Shown here piece by piece: positions 55,699 through 63,975 of a DNA stretch of 64,000 bases; position 1 is the stretch's first letter; each line of letters starts with the position of its first letter. Below the pieces are notes generated by a model that was not told where the DNA came from, did no database searches, and saw nothing but the letters and a program-made list of their open reading frames with translations. The stretch is taken from assembly GCF_002028425.1 (NCBI RefSeq), contig NZ_CP020043.1:62001-126000 (forward strand), read 5' to 3'. Made by a program: the position numbers and the translations under genes. This DNA is from Streptomyces katrae. Lineage in GTDB: Bacteria > Actinomycetota > Actinomycetes > Streptomycetales > Streptomycetaceae.

Positions 55699-55920
55699 TC
55701 AGGCCGCGCCGGCGTCCATGGCCTCGCGCAGGCTCCGCGGCCGCAGGTCGCTCCAGTGCTCCTCCACGTAGGCGAGGCACCGCTCACGGCTCTCCTCGCC
55801 GAACACGACCCGCCAGCCGGCGGGCACTTCGGCGAACGAGGGCCACAGCGCATGCTGGAGCTCGTCGTTCACCACCACGTGGAACCGGCCCTCGGCATCG
55901 TCGAACGGGTTACTGCCCAT
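55699..55920 (-). CDS. mbtH: MbtH-like protein 2
   Basis: A 73-residue MbtH-family protein with [22 protein letters not shown] and [13 protein letters not shown]. It is strongly similar to the first MbtH (48778-48993), sharing the tail [15 protein letters not shown], which suggests a recent duplication. An ATG lies at 55920 with GGAG seven bases upstream; an ATG three bases earlier is equally possible. It is monocistronic and convergent with ktzI, and is the last gene I would place in the biosynthetic cluster on this side. Confidence 0.96.
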   Translation of the reverse strand: MGSNPFDDAEGRFHVVVNDELQHALWPSFAEVPAGWRVVFGEESRERCLAYVEEHWSDLRPRSLREAMDAGAA

Positions 55921-56067
55921 CATTCCACTCCAATTCAAGCCGCCCACGATCCGCCGGTGAATACGGCGGATCTCCGTCCTTTTCTCCGGCGGGGTGGTGC
56001 GGGGAAATTCCGCCGGTCCCGATCATGGCATCACCGGCGAATTCTGTGGAGCCTCCCCGGCCCATTT

Positions 56068-56883
56068 TCAGTTCCTGCCGCCGACGGCGCGCAGCATGCG
56101 GTGGTCGGAGACCGCCGGGTCGAGCGGCAGGACCTCGGCCCCGCGGGAGGTGAGGTCCGGGTAGCCGAAGAACACGTAGTCGATCTTCTTCGCGCCGAAG
56201 GTGGGGTGCTCCGCGGCGTCGGCCTCGACGTAGCCGCCGGAGTAGAAGGGGTCCGTGGAGGGCGTGCGGGGCGAGTGGTTGAAGTCGCCCGCCAGGAGGA
56301 CGGGCAGGCCCTGTTCCCGCCAGGCCCCGGCCTGCGCGGCGAGCCGGCGCGCCTCGGGGGCGGCGCGGGTGCCGTCGTCCCAGTAGAGGTGCACGGAGCA
56401 GGCCCAGTTGGCGAGGCCGTGCAGGACGCCCCGGACGCAGGGCACCCGGATGGGCTCGGACTCGCCGCCGACGGTCAGGTCCAGGTCGGCCGTGGCGGTC
56501 ACGGTGCCGCGTACCAGGACGGCGTTGCCGTAGGGGTGGCCGCCGCAGACCTTGGGCAGGCCGGAGAGGGTGGCGCCGTAGTGGCCGTGGAAGCCCTCGG
56601 GGGCCAGCCGGGCGAGGATCTCGTCGTACTGCGGTTCGCAGACCTCCTGGAGGAACAGCTGGTCGGCGTTCCATCCGGTGGCCGCCCCCTGGGCGACGAC
56701 GCTGTCCAGGCGCGCGTCGTCGTCGTACGGGGCGGCGGCGCACATGTTGCCGCAGATGTTGTACGTGACCACGCGCAGCGGCGGCCCGGCCGCGGCGGCG
56801 TGGGCCGGGGCCACGGGGAGGGCCGGGGCGAGCAGGAGGAGGAAGAGGGCGGCGCGCAGGGTGCGCGGGCGGTGGCAGCGCAT
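56068..56883 (-). CDS. Secreted endonuclease/exonuclease/phosphatase-fold hydrolase
   Basis: A 271-residue exported protein of the EEP (DNase I / sphingomyelinase-like) superfamily. A signal peptide covers about 1-30 (RTLRAALFLLLLAPALP, AHA). Catalytic-fold motifs are VVTYNICG, LFLQEVC (metal-binding Glu), LAGDFNHSP (Asp/Asn pair), KKIDYVFF and VSDHRML (C-terminal His). Several Cys suggest disulphides. ATG at 56883 is preferred because GGGAG precedes it and the signal peptide begins at once; a GTG at 56943 would add 20 residues. Substrate (DNA, phospholipid or phosphate ester) is not determinable. It looks unrelated to the biosynthetic cluster. Confidence 0.88.
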   Translation of the reverse strand: MRCHRPRTLRAALFLLLLAPALPVAPAHAAAAGPPLRVVTYNICGNMCAAAPYDDDARLDSVVAQGAATGWNADQLFLQEVCEPQYDEILARLAPEGFHGHYGATLSGLPKVCGGHPYGNAVLVRGTVTATADLDLTVGGESEPIRVPCVRGVLHGLANWACSVHLYWDDGTRAAPEARRLAAQAGAWREQGLPVLLAGDFNHSPRTPSTDPFYSGGYVEADAAEHPTFGAKKIDYVFFGYPDLTSRGAEVLPLDPAVSDHRMLRAVGGRN

Positions 56884-57113
56884 GGCGGGGCTCCCGGGGG
56901 CGGACTGCGGGCGAGCGGGGGCGGGGGCTGTGCTGTCAGTCACCGGTCAGGTCCCCGGCACCGGCGCGCTTACCCGCACCGGCGGGTGCGCGCCCCCGGC
57001 GCGGGGCGAACTGGCGTGCGCGGGGCGGGAGTCGGCGCGGGAGCCGCTGTCGCCGCGGCGGAGGCGTCGGGTAGCTTTCCGGGGGAACTGATCTCGATCC
57101 CATTGGGGCTGAC
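56884..57113. other. Divergent intergenic region
   Basis: About 230 GC-rich bases between the secreted hydrolase and the protein kinase. It presumably carries both promoters. I see no gene, repeat or clear operator in it. Confidence 0.5.
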
Positions 57114-58994
57114 GTGGTGGAGCTGGACGGGAGCGGGGCCGCGCCGCTGGAGGCGGAGGACCCGCGCCGGATCGGGGAGATCGCGCTGGCGGGGCGGCTC
57201 GGGGCAGGCGGCATGGGACGGGTGTTCCTCGGGGTCTCGGAGGGCCGGTACGTCGCGGTCAAGCAGCTGCTGGCCTCCGTCGTCGGCGAGGACGAGGACT
57301 TCGTGCGGCGGTTCGGGCACGAGCTGGACAACCTCGCCCGGCTGCCCGCCGAGGCCACCGCGCCGCTGCTCGCGAGCGACCGCACCGCGCGGCCCCCGTG
57401 GTTCGCCACCGCCTACGTACCCGGGCTCACCCTCCGCGAGGCCCTGGACGTGCACGGCGGCCCGCTGCCCGCGCCGTCGCTGTGGCGGCTGCTGCGGGAG
57501 GCGGCGGCGAGCCTGGCGCCGGTGCACGCGCTGGACATGGTGCACCGGGACCTCAAGCCGTCGAACGTGATGCTGACCCTCGACGGGCTCACCCTCATCG
57601 ACTTCGGCGTCGCCCGGGCGGCCGAGCAGAGCCGGCTGACGCGCACCGGCATGGTCGTGGGCACGCCCGCGTACATGGCGCCCGAACAGGCCTCGGGGGC
57701 GCGGGGCCTGAGCGGTGCCACCGACGTGTTCGCGCTGGGGTCGGTCCTGGCGTACGCGGCGTGCGGGCGGCCGCCGTTCGGTGAGGAGTCCGGGCACGGG
57801 GTGCTGTACCGCATCGTGCACGAGGAGCCCGGGCTGGAGCCGCTGCGGGAGCTGGACGCGGAACTGGCCGAGCTGGTCGGGGCCTGTCTGGCCAAGGACC
57901 CCGGCGACCGGCCCGGCGCCGCCGAACTGCTGGAGCGGGCCTCCCGGCACGTCCCCGAGGGCGGTCCGCTGTGGCCGGAGGCGGTCACCGGGCGGCTGTC
58001 GGAGCGGGCCGCGTTCGCGGAGCGGGTGCAGGAGGTCGACGTGCCGACCCTCCCGCTCGGCGGGAAGGGGCCCGGGACGCCGGAGCCGGAACCGGAGCCG
58101 AAGGCGAAACCGGAGCCGGAACCGGCGCAGGCGGAACCGGCGCAGGCGGAACCGGTGCAGGCGGCCGGGAGCGGTGGCGGTGAGCCGGCCCGGCGCGGGC
58201 GGCGCGCCCGGGTGCTCCTCGCCGTCGTTCCGGTGGTCGTGGTCGCGAGCGGGACGACGCTGGCCATCCAGAACCTGCCGTTCGCCTCCGCCCCGCCGTC
58301 GAAGGCGGAGGCCGGGGCCGCGCCCCAGGGGAGCGGGGCGGCGTCCGTCCCCGCTCCGGGCGGCCCCTCGGCCCCGGCGTCGGCCTCCGCCTCCGCTCCG
58401 GCCCCGGGCGCCACCCCGTCGGGTCCGCCGTCGCCGGGCGCGCCGTCCCCGGGCGGGCAGGCCCCCGGGGGTACCGGGCAGGGCGCGGCGGGCGCGCCCC
58501 AGGGCGGAGGCCCGGGCCCCGCCCCCGGCACGGGACCCGGCACCGGCACCGGCCCGGCCCCCGGGACGGGGAACGCCGCGGGCGGTGCGAACCCCTCCGG
58601 CGGGGGCGGGTCCACACCGGCCCCACCGCCTCCGGCCACCGGGGCCGGGCGCTACCGCAACGGGAACAACGGCGAGTGCATCACCCAGGTCTTCGGCGCC
58701 TCGGACTCCGGCGACTGCGGGGACGGTTCCGCCCGGTGGGCCGTGCGGAGCAGGCCGGACGGCAGCTTCAAGCTCGTCAACGAGCAGAGCGGCCAGTGCC
58801 TGTACTCCAACGGCCCCAACCAGGCCGTCTTCGTGGGCGACTGCGCCCAAGACGTCGGCCGGCTGTGGCGGTCGGGGCCGGGCGGGACCCTGCGCGACTC
58901 CGCCGGCGCCTGCCTGGACCTGGGCTTCGGGGGCGGGCTGAACACGGCCTCGTGCGACGGGGACGCCTCACAGCGCTGGAGCCGCCAGTCCTGA
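57114..58994 (+). CDS. Membrane Ser/Thr protein kinase with C-terminal ricin-type lectin-like domain
   Basis: A 626-residue Hanks-type kinase. The kinase domain covers about 20-280: Gly-rich loop LGAGGMGRVFLG, VAVKQL Lys, HRDLKPSNVM catalytic loop, DFGVAR, and GTPAYMAPEQ. A Pro/Glu/Ala-rich juxtamembrane linker follows (PEPEPEP, QAEPAQAEP), then one transmembrane helix near 364-384 (ARVLLAVVPVVVVASG) and a long Pro/Gly/Ala/Ser extracellular stalk. The last 105 residues contain paired-Cys and QxW-like repeats (CGDGSARW, CAQDVGRLW, CDGDASQRW) typical of a ricin B / beta-trefoil carbohydrate-binding module. It probably senses a wall glycan or sugar. GTG at 57114 is the start, with a second GTG immediately after. 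It is not obviously linked to the cluster. Confidence 0.92.
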   Translation: MVELDGSGAAPLEAEDPRRIGEIALAGRLGAGGMGRVFLGVSEGRYVAVKQLLASVVGEDEDFVRRFGHELDNLARLPAEATAPLLASDRTARPPWFATAYVPGLTLREALDVHGGPLPAPSLWRLLREAAASLAPVHALDMVHRDLKPSNVMLTLDGLTLIDFGVARAAEQSRLTRTGMVVGTPAYMAPEQASGARGLSGATDVFALGSVLAYAACGRPPFGEESGHGVLYRIVHEEPGLEPLRELDAELAELVGACLAKDPGDRPGAAELLERASRHVPEGGPLWPEAVTGRLSERAAFAERVQEVDVPTLPLGGKGPGTPEPEPEPKAKPEPEPAQAEPAQAEPVQAAGSGGGEPARRGRRARVLLAVVPVVVVASGTTLAIQNLPFASAPPSKAEAGAAPQGSGAASVPAPGGPSAPASASASAPAPGATPSGPPSPGAPSPGGQAPGGTGQGAAGAPQGGGPGPAPGTGPGTGTGPAPGTGNAAGGANPSGGGGSTPAPPPPATGAGRYRNGNNGECITQVFGASDSGDCGDGSARWAVRSRPDGSFKLVNEQSGQCLYSNGPNQAVFVGDCAQDVGRLWRSGPGGTLRDSAGACLDLGFGGGLNTASCDGDASQRWSRQS

Positions 58995-59016
58995 CGACAC
59001 GCCGGGGCGGTCTTGC

Positions 59017-59045
59017 CGTGGCCGGAACATGCTGTCATGGCCACG
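59017..59045. promoter_or_regulatory. Inverted repeat upstream of melC1
   Basis: CGTGGCC (59017-59023) and GGCCACG (59039-59045) are a 7-bp inverted repeat with a 15-base spacer, in the 162-base gap between the kinase and melC1. It is too widely spaced for a strong terminator; it may be an operator or a weak terminator. The melC1 start has no clear ribosome-binding site. Confidence 0.3.
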
Positions 59046-59156
59046 TAAGATGACGGCCTGCACACCCCACTGCCCCGGCGCCCCCACCCGCCCCCGGGAG
59101 GTGGATGCGCGGGCCACCGATCTGGCGTTCGAAGGCTTCTGATACCTATTCAAGCC

Positions 59157-59576
59157 ATGAACATGATCACTCGTCGGCAGGCGCTGGGGCTCGGCTCCGG
59201 CGTGGCCGCAGCCATCGGACTGGCCGCCTGCTCGTCCAAGCCGTCCCCCGCCCCGGCGGCCGGGGCCTCCGGCGCCCCGGGGGCGGCGGGCCCGTCCGGA
59301 GCGCCCGTCTCCCTGCCCACCGGCACCATCGACGAGACCTACCAGGGCCACCGCATCCAGATCAGCGTGGGCCCGGGCCACCACGGCATGCCGATGCCCA
59401 CCGTCAAGATCGACGGCAACGACCTGCACGTCATGCCCAACGCCGACGGCAGCTGGGTCACGGTCGTCAACCACTACGAGTCCTTCCCGGACCCCATATC
59501 CGCCGCCCGCGCCGCCGTACGCGAACTCCAGGGCGCCGACCTCGTCCCGTTCACCGCCAAGGAAGCCAAGCTGTGA
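59157..59576 (+). CDS. melC1: Tyrosinase cofactor / copper chaperone MelC1
   Basis: A 139-residue MelC1-type caddie protein that delivers copper to, and co-exports, apotyrosinase. A twin-arginine-type leader (TRRQALGLGSGVAAAIGLAACSS) also contains a lipobox-like LAAC. The conserved core has YQGHRIQI, HHGMPMPTVKIDG, LHVMPNADGSWVTVVNHYESFPDP. The stop overlaps the start of melC2 (GTGA), the normal coupled arrangement. The start could be 59157 or the ATG two codons later. Confidence 0.95.
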   Translation: MNMITRRQALGLGSGVAAAIGLAACSSKPSPAPAAGASGAPGAAGPSGAPVSLPTGTIDETYQGHRIQISVGPGHHGMPMPTVKIDGNDLHVMPNADGSWVTVVNHYESFPDPISAARAAVRELQGADLVPFTAKEAKL

Positions 59577-60418
59577 CCGTCCGCAAGAACCAGGCCACCC
59601 TCACCCCGGACGAGAAGCGCGCCTTCGTCAACGCGGTCCTCGAACTGAAGCGGACCGGCGTCTACGACCGCTACGTCAACGCCCACAACTGGTACCTGCT
59701 GAACGACTCGGACTTCGGCGACCGGGTGGGCCACCGCTCCCCGTCGTTCCTGCCCTGGCACCGCCGGTTCCTGCTGGACTTCGAGGCCGCGCTCCAGCGG
59801 ATCGACAAGAACGTCTCCCTCCCCTACTGGGACTGGACCGTGGACCGCACGGCCAACTCCTCCCTGTGGGCCTCGGACTTCATGGGCGGCACCAGCCGGG
59901 GGCGCGACGGCCAGGTGCTCGACGGCCCCTTCGGCGTCCAGAACGGCAAGTGGGTGCTGACGGTCGGCGTGGACCGCCGCACCTACCTGCGGCGTGGCCT
60001 CGGCTCGGGGACCCCGCAGCTGCCGACGCGCGCCGACGTGGACTCCGTGATCGCCATTCCCGTGTACGACACCGCGCCCTGGAACAGCGCCTCGGGCGGG
60101 TTCCGCAACGCCCTGGAGGGCTGGCGGGGCGTCAACCTCCACAACCGGGTGCACGTGTGGGTCGGCGGCCAGATGACCTCCGCCGCCTCCCCCAACGACC
60201 CGGTGTTCTGGCTGCACCACGCCTTCATCGACAAGCTGTGGGCCGAGTGGCAGGCGAAGAACCCGAAGTCGGGCTACCTGCCCGCCACCCGGACGGCGAA
60301 CGTGGTGGACCTGCGCTCCGTCCTGAGCCCGTGGAACAACGTGACCCCGGCCGACATGCTCGACCACCACCGGTTCTACACCTTCGACACCGAGACCGGC
60401 GGACAGCAGCGCTACTAG
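59573..60418 (+). CDS. melC2: Tyrosinase MelC2
   Basis: A 281-residue type-3 copper tyrosinase oxidising monophenols and catechols to quinones for melanin. CuA ligands are His38 (AHNWY), His54 (GHRSP) and His63 (LPWHRRF). CuB ligands are in HNRVHVW (about 190 and 194) and FWLHHAF (about 216). PYWDW and NDPVFW are family signatures. It has no leader of its own and is exported with MelC1. GTG at 59573 overlaps the melC1 stop. An insertion sequence abuts the gene exactly at its stop: the TAG at 60416-60418 is part of the CTAG target, so the coding sequence is intact. Confidence 0.97.
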   Translation: MTVRKNQATLTPDEKRAFVNAVLELKRTGVYDRYVNAHNWYLLNDSDFGDRVGHRSPSFLPWHRRFLLDFEAALQRIDKNVSLPYWDWTVDRTANSSLWASDFMGGTSRGRDGQVLDGPFGVQNGKWVLTVGVDRRTYLRRGLGSGTPQLPTRADVDSVIAIPVYDTAPWNSASGGFRNALEGWRGVNLHNRVHVWVGGQMTSAASPNDPVFWLHHAFIDKLWAEWQAKNPKSGYLPATRTANVVDLRSVLSPWNNVTPADMLDHHRFYTFDTETGGQQRY

Positions 60419-60440
60419 AAGACTGATGAAGATGTTGGGT

Positions 60441-60472
60441 TCTGGCCCCGCCGCGTCAGCGGTGGGGCCAGA
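60441..60472. terminator. Hairpin at left end of IS, upstream of transposase
   Basis: A 14-bp stem with one G:T-type mismatch (60441-60454 with 60459-60472) and a GTCA loop, ending nine bases before the transposase GTG. It could stop read-through from melC2 or hide the transposase start in read-through RNA, as in several IS families. Confidence 0.65.
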
Positions 60473-60480
60473 CTCGTGTT

Positions 60481-62067
60481 GTGGTTCAAGGGGAGTGGGT
60501 CGGGGAGACGGTCGGACCTGATGTGTGGGCGACGTGCCGGGAGTTGATTCCGGCTGGGAGTGTGTTCGCGTTCCTGGCCGAGCACCGTGGCCGGTTGTTC
60601 CCCGCGGCGATGTTCGCGGACATGTATCCGTCGGCGAACGGGCGGCCGTCCATGCCGCCGCAGATTCTGGCCGCGGCGATCACATTGCAGGCCCTGCACG
60701 GCATGTCGGACTTCGAGACGGTCCAGGAACTGCGGTGTGACCTGCGGTGGAAGGCCGCGTGCGGGCTGGGACTGCATGACACCGCGTTCGACCCGTCGCT
60801 TCTGGCGTACTTCCGGCGCCGGCTGGCCCGCTCCACCAGCCCGAACCGGGCCTTCGAGGCCGTGCGGGAGGTCGTGAAGGCCACCGGTGTCCTCAGGGGC
60901 AAGCACCGGCGGGCACTGGACTCCACCGTGCTGGACGACGCGGTCGCCACCCAGGACACCGTCACCCAGATCATCGGCGCCATCCGGGTGGTGATCCGGG
61001 AAGTCCCCGGCGGCGCCGAGGCTGCCGCCGCGCAGTGCACCGCCCACGACTACACCGACCCGGGCAAACCCCGCATCACCTGGAACGATGCCCAGGCACG
61101 AGCCAACCTGGTCGACGCGCTCGTCGGCGACGCGGTCAGACTGCTCGGGCATCTGCCCGAGCAGGAACTGGGCGAGAAGGCAGCGAACGCGGTCGGCATC
61201 CTCGCGCTGGTCGCCGGGCAGGACGTGGAACCGGCCGAGGACTCCGACGGCCGTGACGGCCGCTGGCGCATCACCCAAGGGACCGCCCCGGACCGGATGA
61301 TCTCCACCGTCGACCCCGAGTCCCGGCACATCCACAAGACCCGCTCCCATCAGCAGGACGGATACAAGGCCCACCTCGCCGTCGAGCCGGAGACCGGGTT
61401 ATACACCGCCGTCGCCCTGCGGCCCGGGGCCGGGCCAGAGCACCACGAGGCAGCCGTCGGCCTTGAACTGCTGGCCGAGGAGGACACCCCGGTGGACGCC
61501 TTCGGTGACACCGCCTACTCCACCGGCGACGCCCGCCAGGCCCTCGAAGAGGCCGGACACCGGCTGTTCCTCAAACCCGCCCCGCTGCGGCCGGCCGTCC
61601 CAGACGGCTTCACCCTCGACGACTTCGCCATCGACACCTCGGCCGCCACCGTGACCTGCCCCCAAGGCCACACCGTCGGCCTGTCCGAGCCCGGCGGCCG
61701 CCACCACCAGCGCAGGGCCGTCTTCGGGAACGTGTGCACCCGATGCCCGCTGCGTGAGCAGTGCACCAAGGCCAAAGCCGGACGCGTCCTGACCATCCGC
61801 CCCCACCACGATCTCCAAGCCGCGGCCCGCCGCCAGGCCGCCACCGACCCCGCCTGGCAGGCCGACTACCGCCGCTGGCGGCCACCAGTCGAACGTGCCG
61901 TCGCCTGGCTCGTCCACCACGGCAACCGCCGACTCCGCTACCGGGGCACCATCAGCAACAACGCCTGGCTCCACACCCGAGCAGCCGCCCTCAACCTCCG
62001 CCGCCTGATCAACCTCGGACTCACTCACACAGGCGGCACCTGGCACCTCGCACCGGCCATCACATAA
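60481..62067 (+). CDS. IS1182-family-like transposase
   Basis: A 528-residue DDE transposase. The N-terminal DUF772-type region contains MPPQILAAAITLQALHGMSDFETVQEL and LLAYFRRRL. Catalytic candidates are ALDSTVLDD (first Asp near 151), FGDTAYS (second Asp near 342) and a C-terminal Glu in RRWRPPVERAVAW near 463. A Cys-rich patch (TCPQGH, CTRCPLREQC) looks like a zinc ribbon. The GTG at 60481 lacks a clear ribosome-binding site, so translation may be weak. No frameshift is seen. Codon usage is GC-rich, similar to the host. Confidence 0.92.
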   Translation: MVQGEWVGETVGPDVWATCRELIPAGSVFAFLAEHRGRLFPAAMFADMYPSANGRPSMPPQILAAAITLQALHGMSDFETVQELRCDLRWKAACGLGLHDTAFDPSLLAYFRRRLARSTSPNRAFEAVREVVKATGVLRGKHRRALDSTVLDDAVATQDTVTQIIGAIRVVIREVPGGAEAAAAQCTAHDYTDPGKPRITWNDAQARANLVDALVGDAVRLLGHLPEQELGEKAANAVGILALVAGQDVEPAEDSDGRDGRWRITQGTAPDRMISTVDPESRHIHKTRSHQQDGYKAHLAVEPETGLYTAVALRPGAGPEHHEAAVGLELLAEEDTPVDAFGDTAYSTGDARQALEEAGHRLFLKPAPLRPAVPDGFTLDDFAIDTSAATVTCPQGHTVGLSEPGGRHHQRRAVFGNVCTRCPLREQCTKAKAGRVLTIRPHHDLQAAARRQAATDPAWQADYRRWRPPVERAVAWLVHHGNRRLRYRGTISNNAWLHTRAAALNLRRLINLGLTHTGGTWHLAPAIT

Positions 62068-62070
62068 CCA

Positions 62071-62105
62071 GAGGGGCCGCCCGGCCTACGGCCGGACGGC
62101 CCCTC
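62071..62105. terminator. Hairpin terminator after transposase
   Basis: A 16-bp stem with a single mismatch (62071-62086 with 62090-62105) and a TAC loop, starting four bases after the transposase stop and ending just before the right inverted repeat. Confidence 0.85.
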
Positions 62106-62130
62106 AACAAGATCTTCATCAGTCTTCTAG

Positions 62131-62224
62131 GGCCTGTCTGACAATTCGCGCCGGATCAGGCCGGGTCGTTCGGTGCGTGCGATCGGCGTGCGGCCGGGAC
62201 CCGGCGGGAATTGTCAGACAGGCC
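62131..62224. mobile_element. 94-bp MITE-like element with perfect 17-bp inverted repeats, CTAG flanks
   Basis: GGCCTGTCTGACAATTC at 62131-62147 is repeated inverted at 62208-62224 without mismatch. CTAG lies immediately outside each end (62127-62130 and 62225-62228), fitting the YTAR duplication of IS5-group elements. The inside is too short to encode a protein. The ends differ from those of the adjacent IS, so this is a separate non-autonomous element, now sharing one CTAG with the IS. Confidence 0.85.
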
Positions 62225-62257
62225 CTAGCGGCCCGAGCTCAGGGCTGGCGGCGGCTG

Positions 62258-63019
62258 CTACGCCGTGCGCAGGACGGTGCCGCGGCGTTCGAACTCCAGC
62301 AGGGTCTCCACGCCGGAGGCGGCCTCGGGGCCGAGTTCGCGTTCCAGGAGCCACAGGGCGGCGTCGATGCCGGAGCTGACGCCGCCCGCGCAGACGAGGT
62401 CGCCGTCGTCGACCACGCGGGCGTCGCGGACGTCGTGGCCGAGGTCGCGCAGGTCCTGCTTGGCCCGGACGTGGGTGGTGCAGGGGCGGCCGTCGAGCAG
62501 CCCGGCCGCGTGCAGGAGGAAGACGCCGGTGCACACGCCGACCAGGGTGAGGCCTGGCCGGACGGCCCGGCGCAGGCCCTGCGGGAGGGTGCCCTTGTCG
62601 ATCTCGGCCCAGACCCCGGCGCCGTCGCGCTTGCGGTAGCCGCCGCCGAGGACGACGACCGCGTCGGCGGAGGAGGGGTCCCAGCGGCCCGGTACCTCGA
62701 TCTGCGTGCCGAAGGAGGCGCGGACGCGGCCCGGGCGGCCGGTGGTGACCAGGGTGGGCACCACCGGCCGGCCGAGGGCCGCCGCGAGGGCGAACACCTC
62801 CAGGGGGCCGAAGAGGTCGAGTTCCTCGACGCCGTCGAAGGCGACGAGGTGGACGCGCAGGGGGCCGGGCGCGGGGGCGGGGCGCGCGGCCGCGGGCCTG
62901 GGGGCGGCGGCCGGTGCGGGGCTCGCCGTCGCCGGGGCCGCGGCGGTCCCGCCGGCCGCGAGGGCCGCGCCGCCGGTGAGGGTGGCCGCGAGCAGGTGCC
63001 GTCGGTCGAAGTCGGTCAT
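62258..63019 (-). CDS. DJ-1/PfpI-family protein with export signal
   Basis: A 253-residue protein. The N-terminus has a twin-arginine-like leader (DRRHLLAATLTGGAALAAGG) followed by an Ala/Pro linker. From about residue 52 it is a DJ-1/PfpI (class I glutamine amidotransferase-like) domain: VHLVAFDGVEELDLFGPLEVF, VVVLGGGY, and the nucleophile elbow GVCTGVFLL with Cys near 165. It resembles the amidase-like part of GATase1 AraC regulators or isonitrile hydratase-type proteins, but lacks an AraC domain. ATG at 63019 is chosen because the leader starts there. It lies 47 bases after an APH-family gene and may be co-transcribed with it. Confidence 0.88.
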   Translation of the reverse strand: MTDFDRRHLLAATLTGGAALAAGGTAAAPATASPAPAAAPRPAAARPAPAPGPLRVHLVAFDGVEELDLFGPLEVFALAAALGRPVVPTLVTTGRPGRVRASFGTQIEVPGRWDPSSADAVVVLGGGYRKRDGAGVWAEIDKGTLPQGLRRAVRPGLTLVGVCTGVFLLHAAGLLDGRPCTTHVRAKQDLRDLGHDVRDARVVDDGDLVCAGGVSSGIDAALWLLERELGPEAASGVETLLEFERRGTVLRTA

Positions 63020-63066
63020 GCCGAGGTGGTCGTGCGCGGGGGCCGGGGAGTTCCCGGATCCCCCGG

Positions 63067-63975
63067 TCAGCCGGTGCGGCGGTGGTCGGCGAGGACTTCC
63101 GCGGTGGTGCGGTGGGCGACGGCGGCGAGGGCGGGGTTGGTCTCGCGGTAGTAGTGCTCGGCGGTGAGGCCGAAGCAGAGCGCCCAGCCGCGGCCGCGGG
63201 CCCAGGTGGCCTCGTCCGCCCCGGCCGCCTCGCGGAAGGCCTCGCGGGTCCCGGCCGTCAGCAGGGTCCAGGCGGCCATCGTGTCGCAGGCGGGGTCTCC
63301 CGCGCCCACCCCGCCGAAATCGATGACGGCCCGCAGCCGGCCGCCCCGGGCCAGCAGGTTGCCCGGCAGGAGGTCGCCGTGCAGCCAGACGGGCGCGCCC
63401 TCCCACTGCGGGAGCCGCAGGGTCTCCTCCCAGAGGGCGGTGGCGGCGTCCGCGTCGTGGGTCCCGTCGGCGCCGAGGTCGCGGATGGCGGCGCGGACCG
63501 CCTCGTCGCGGGTGGCGACCGGGCCGCCGCGGAAGGACACCGGCGCTCCGGTCGCGTCCACGCCGCGCAGGGCCGCCACGAACCGGCCGAGTGCGACGGC
63601 GGTCTCGTGCGGGTCGGTGACGGGTTCGCCGAACAGGTCCGCGCCCTCCAGCCAGCGGTACACCGACCACGGGTACGGGAATCCCTCTGCGGCGACGCCC
63701 TGGCCCAGGGGCTCGGGCACCTCCAGCGGCAGGTGCGGCGCGAGGTGCGGCAGCCAGCGGTTCTCCTTGGCCACGTCGGCGGCGGCGCCCGGGATCCGGG
63801 GCAGCCGCACGGCCATGGTGTCGCCGAGCCGGTACATGGCGTTGTCCGTGCCGGCGGAGACGACCCTGGTCACGGGGAGGCCGGCCCACCGGGGGAACTG
63901 GGCGCGGATCAGCGCGCCGACCAGGGCCTCGTCCGTGTCGGCCTCGTCGGCGTGCATCTTCGCGCTGGTGGCCAC
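63067..63975 (-). CDS. Aminoglycoside phosphotransferase-family kinase
   Basis: A 302-residue APH/choline-kinase fold protein. The ATP-binding region has GTDNAMYRLGD and VRLPR. The catalytic loop is WLHGDLLPGNLL (Asp near 197), and the metal motif is IDFGGVGAGDPACD near 216. GTG at 63975 follows GAGGAG. It is typical of the many chromosomal APH-like kinases in Streptomyces; the substrate is unknown and antibiotic resistance is not implied. The remaining 25 bases to the window end hold only its upstream region. Confidence 0.9.
   Translation of the reverse strand: MATSAKMHADEADTDEALVGALIRAQFPRWAGLPVTRVVSAGTDNAMYRLGDTMAVRLPRIPGAAADVAKENRWLPHLAPHLPLEVPEPLGQGVAAEGFPYPWSVYRWLEGADLFGEPVTDPHETAVALGRFVAALRGVDATGAPVSFRGGPVATRDEAVRAAIRDLGADGTHDADAATALWEETLRLPQWEGAPVWLHGDLLPGNLLARGGRLRAVIDFGGVGAGDPACDTMAAWTLLTAGTREAFREAAGADEATWARGRGWALCFGLTAEHYYRETNPALAAVAHRTTAEVLADHRRTG

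Larger units (their letters stand above)
60415..62130 (+). mobile_element. Insertion sequence (IS1182/IS5-like) with 19-bp terminal inverted repeats and CTAG flanks
   Basis: The element runs 60419-62126 (1708 bp). Its ends, 60419-60437 and 62108-62126, are inverted repeats matching at 18 of 19 positions (AAGACTGATGAAGATGTTG). CTAG flanks both ends (60415-60418 and 62127-62130), consistent with a 4-bp target duplication. It encodes one intact transposase between two hairpins. The intact frame and near-perfect ends suggest recent insertion. Confidence 0.93.

Noticed and set aside
62131..62224. Reading the 17-bp inverted repeat as a transcription terminator.
   Set aside because: The arms are 60 bases apart and flanked by CTAG duplications, which fits a small mobile element better.
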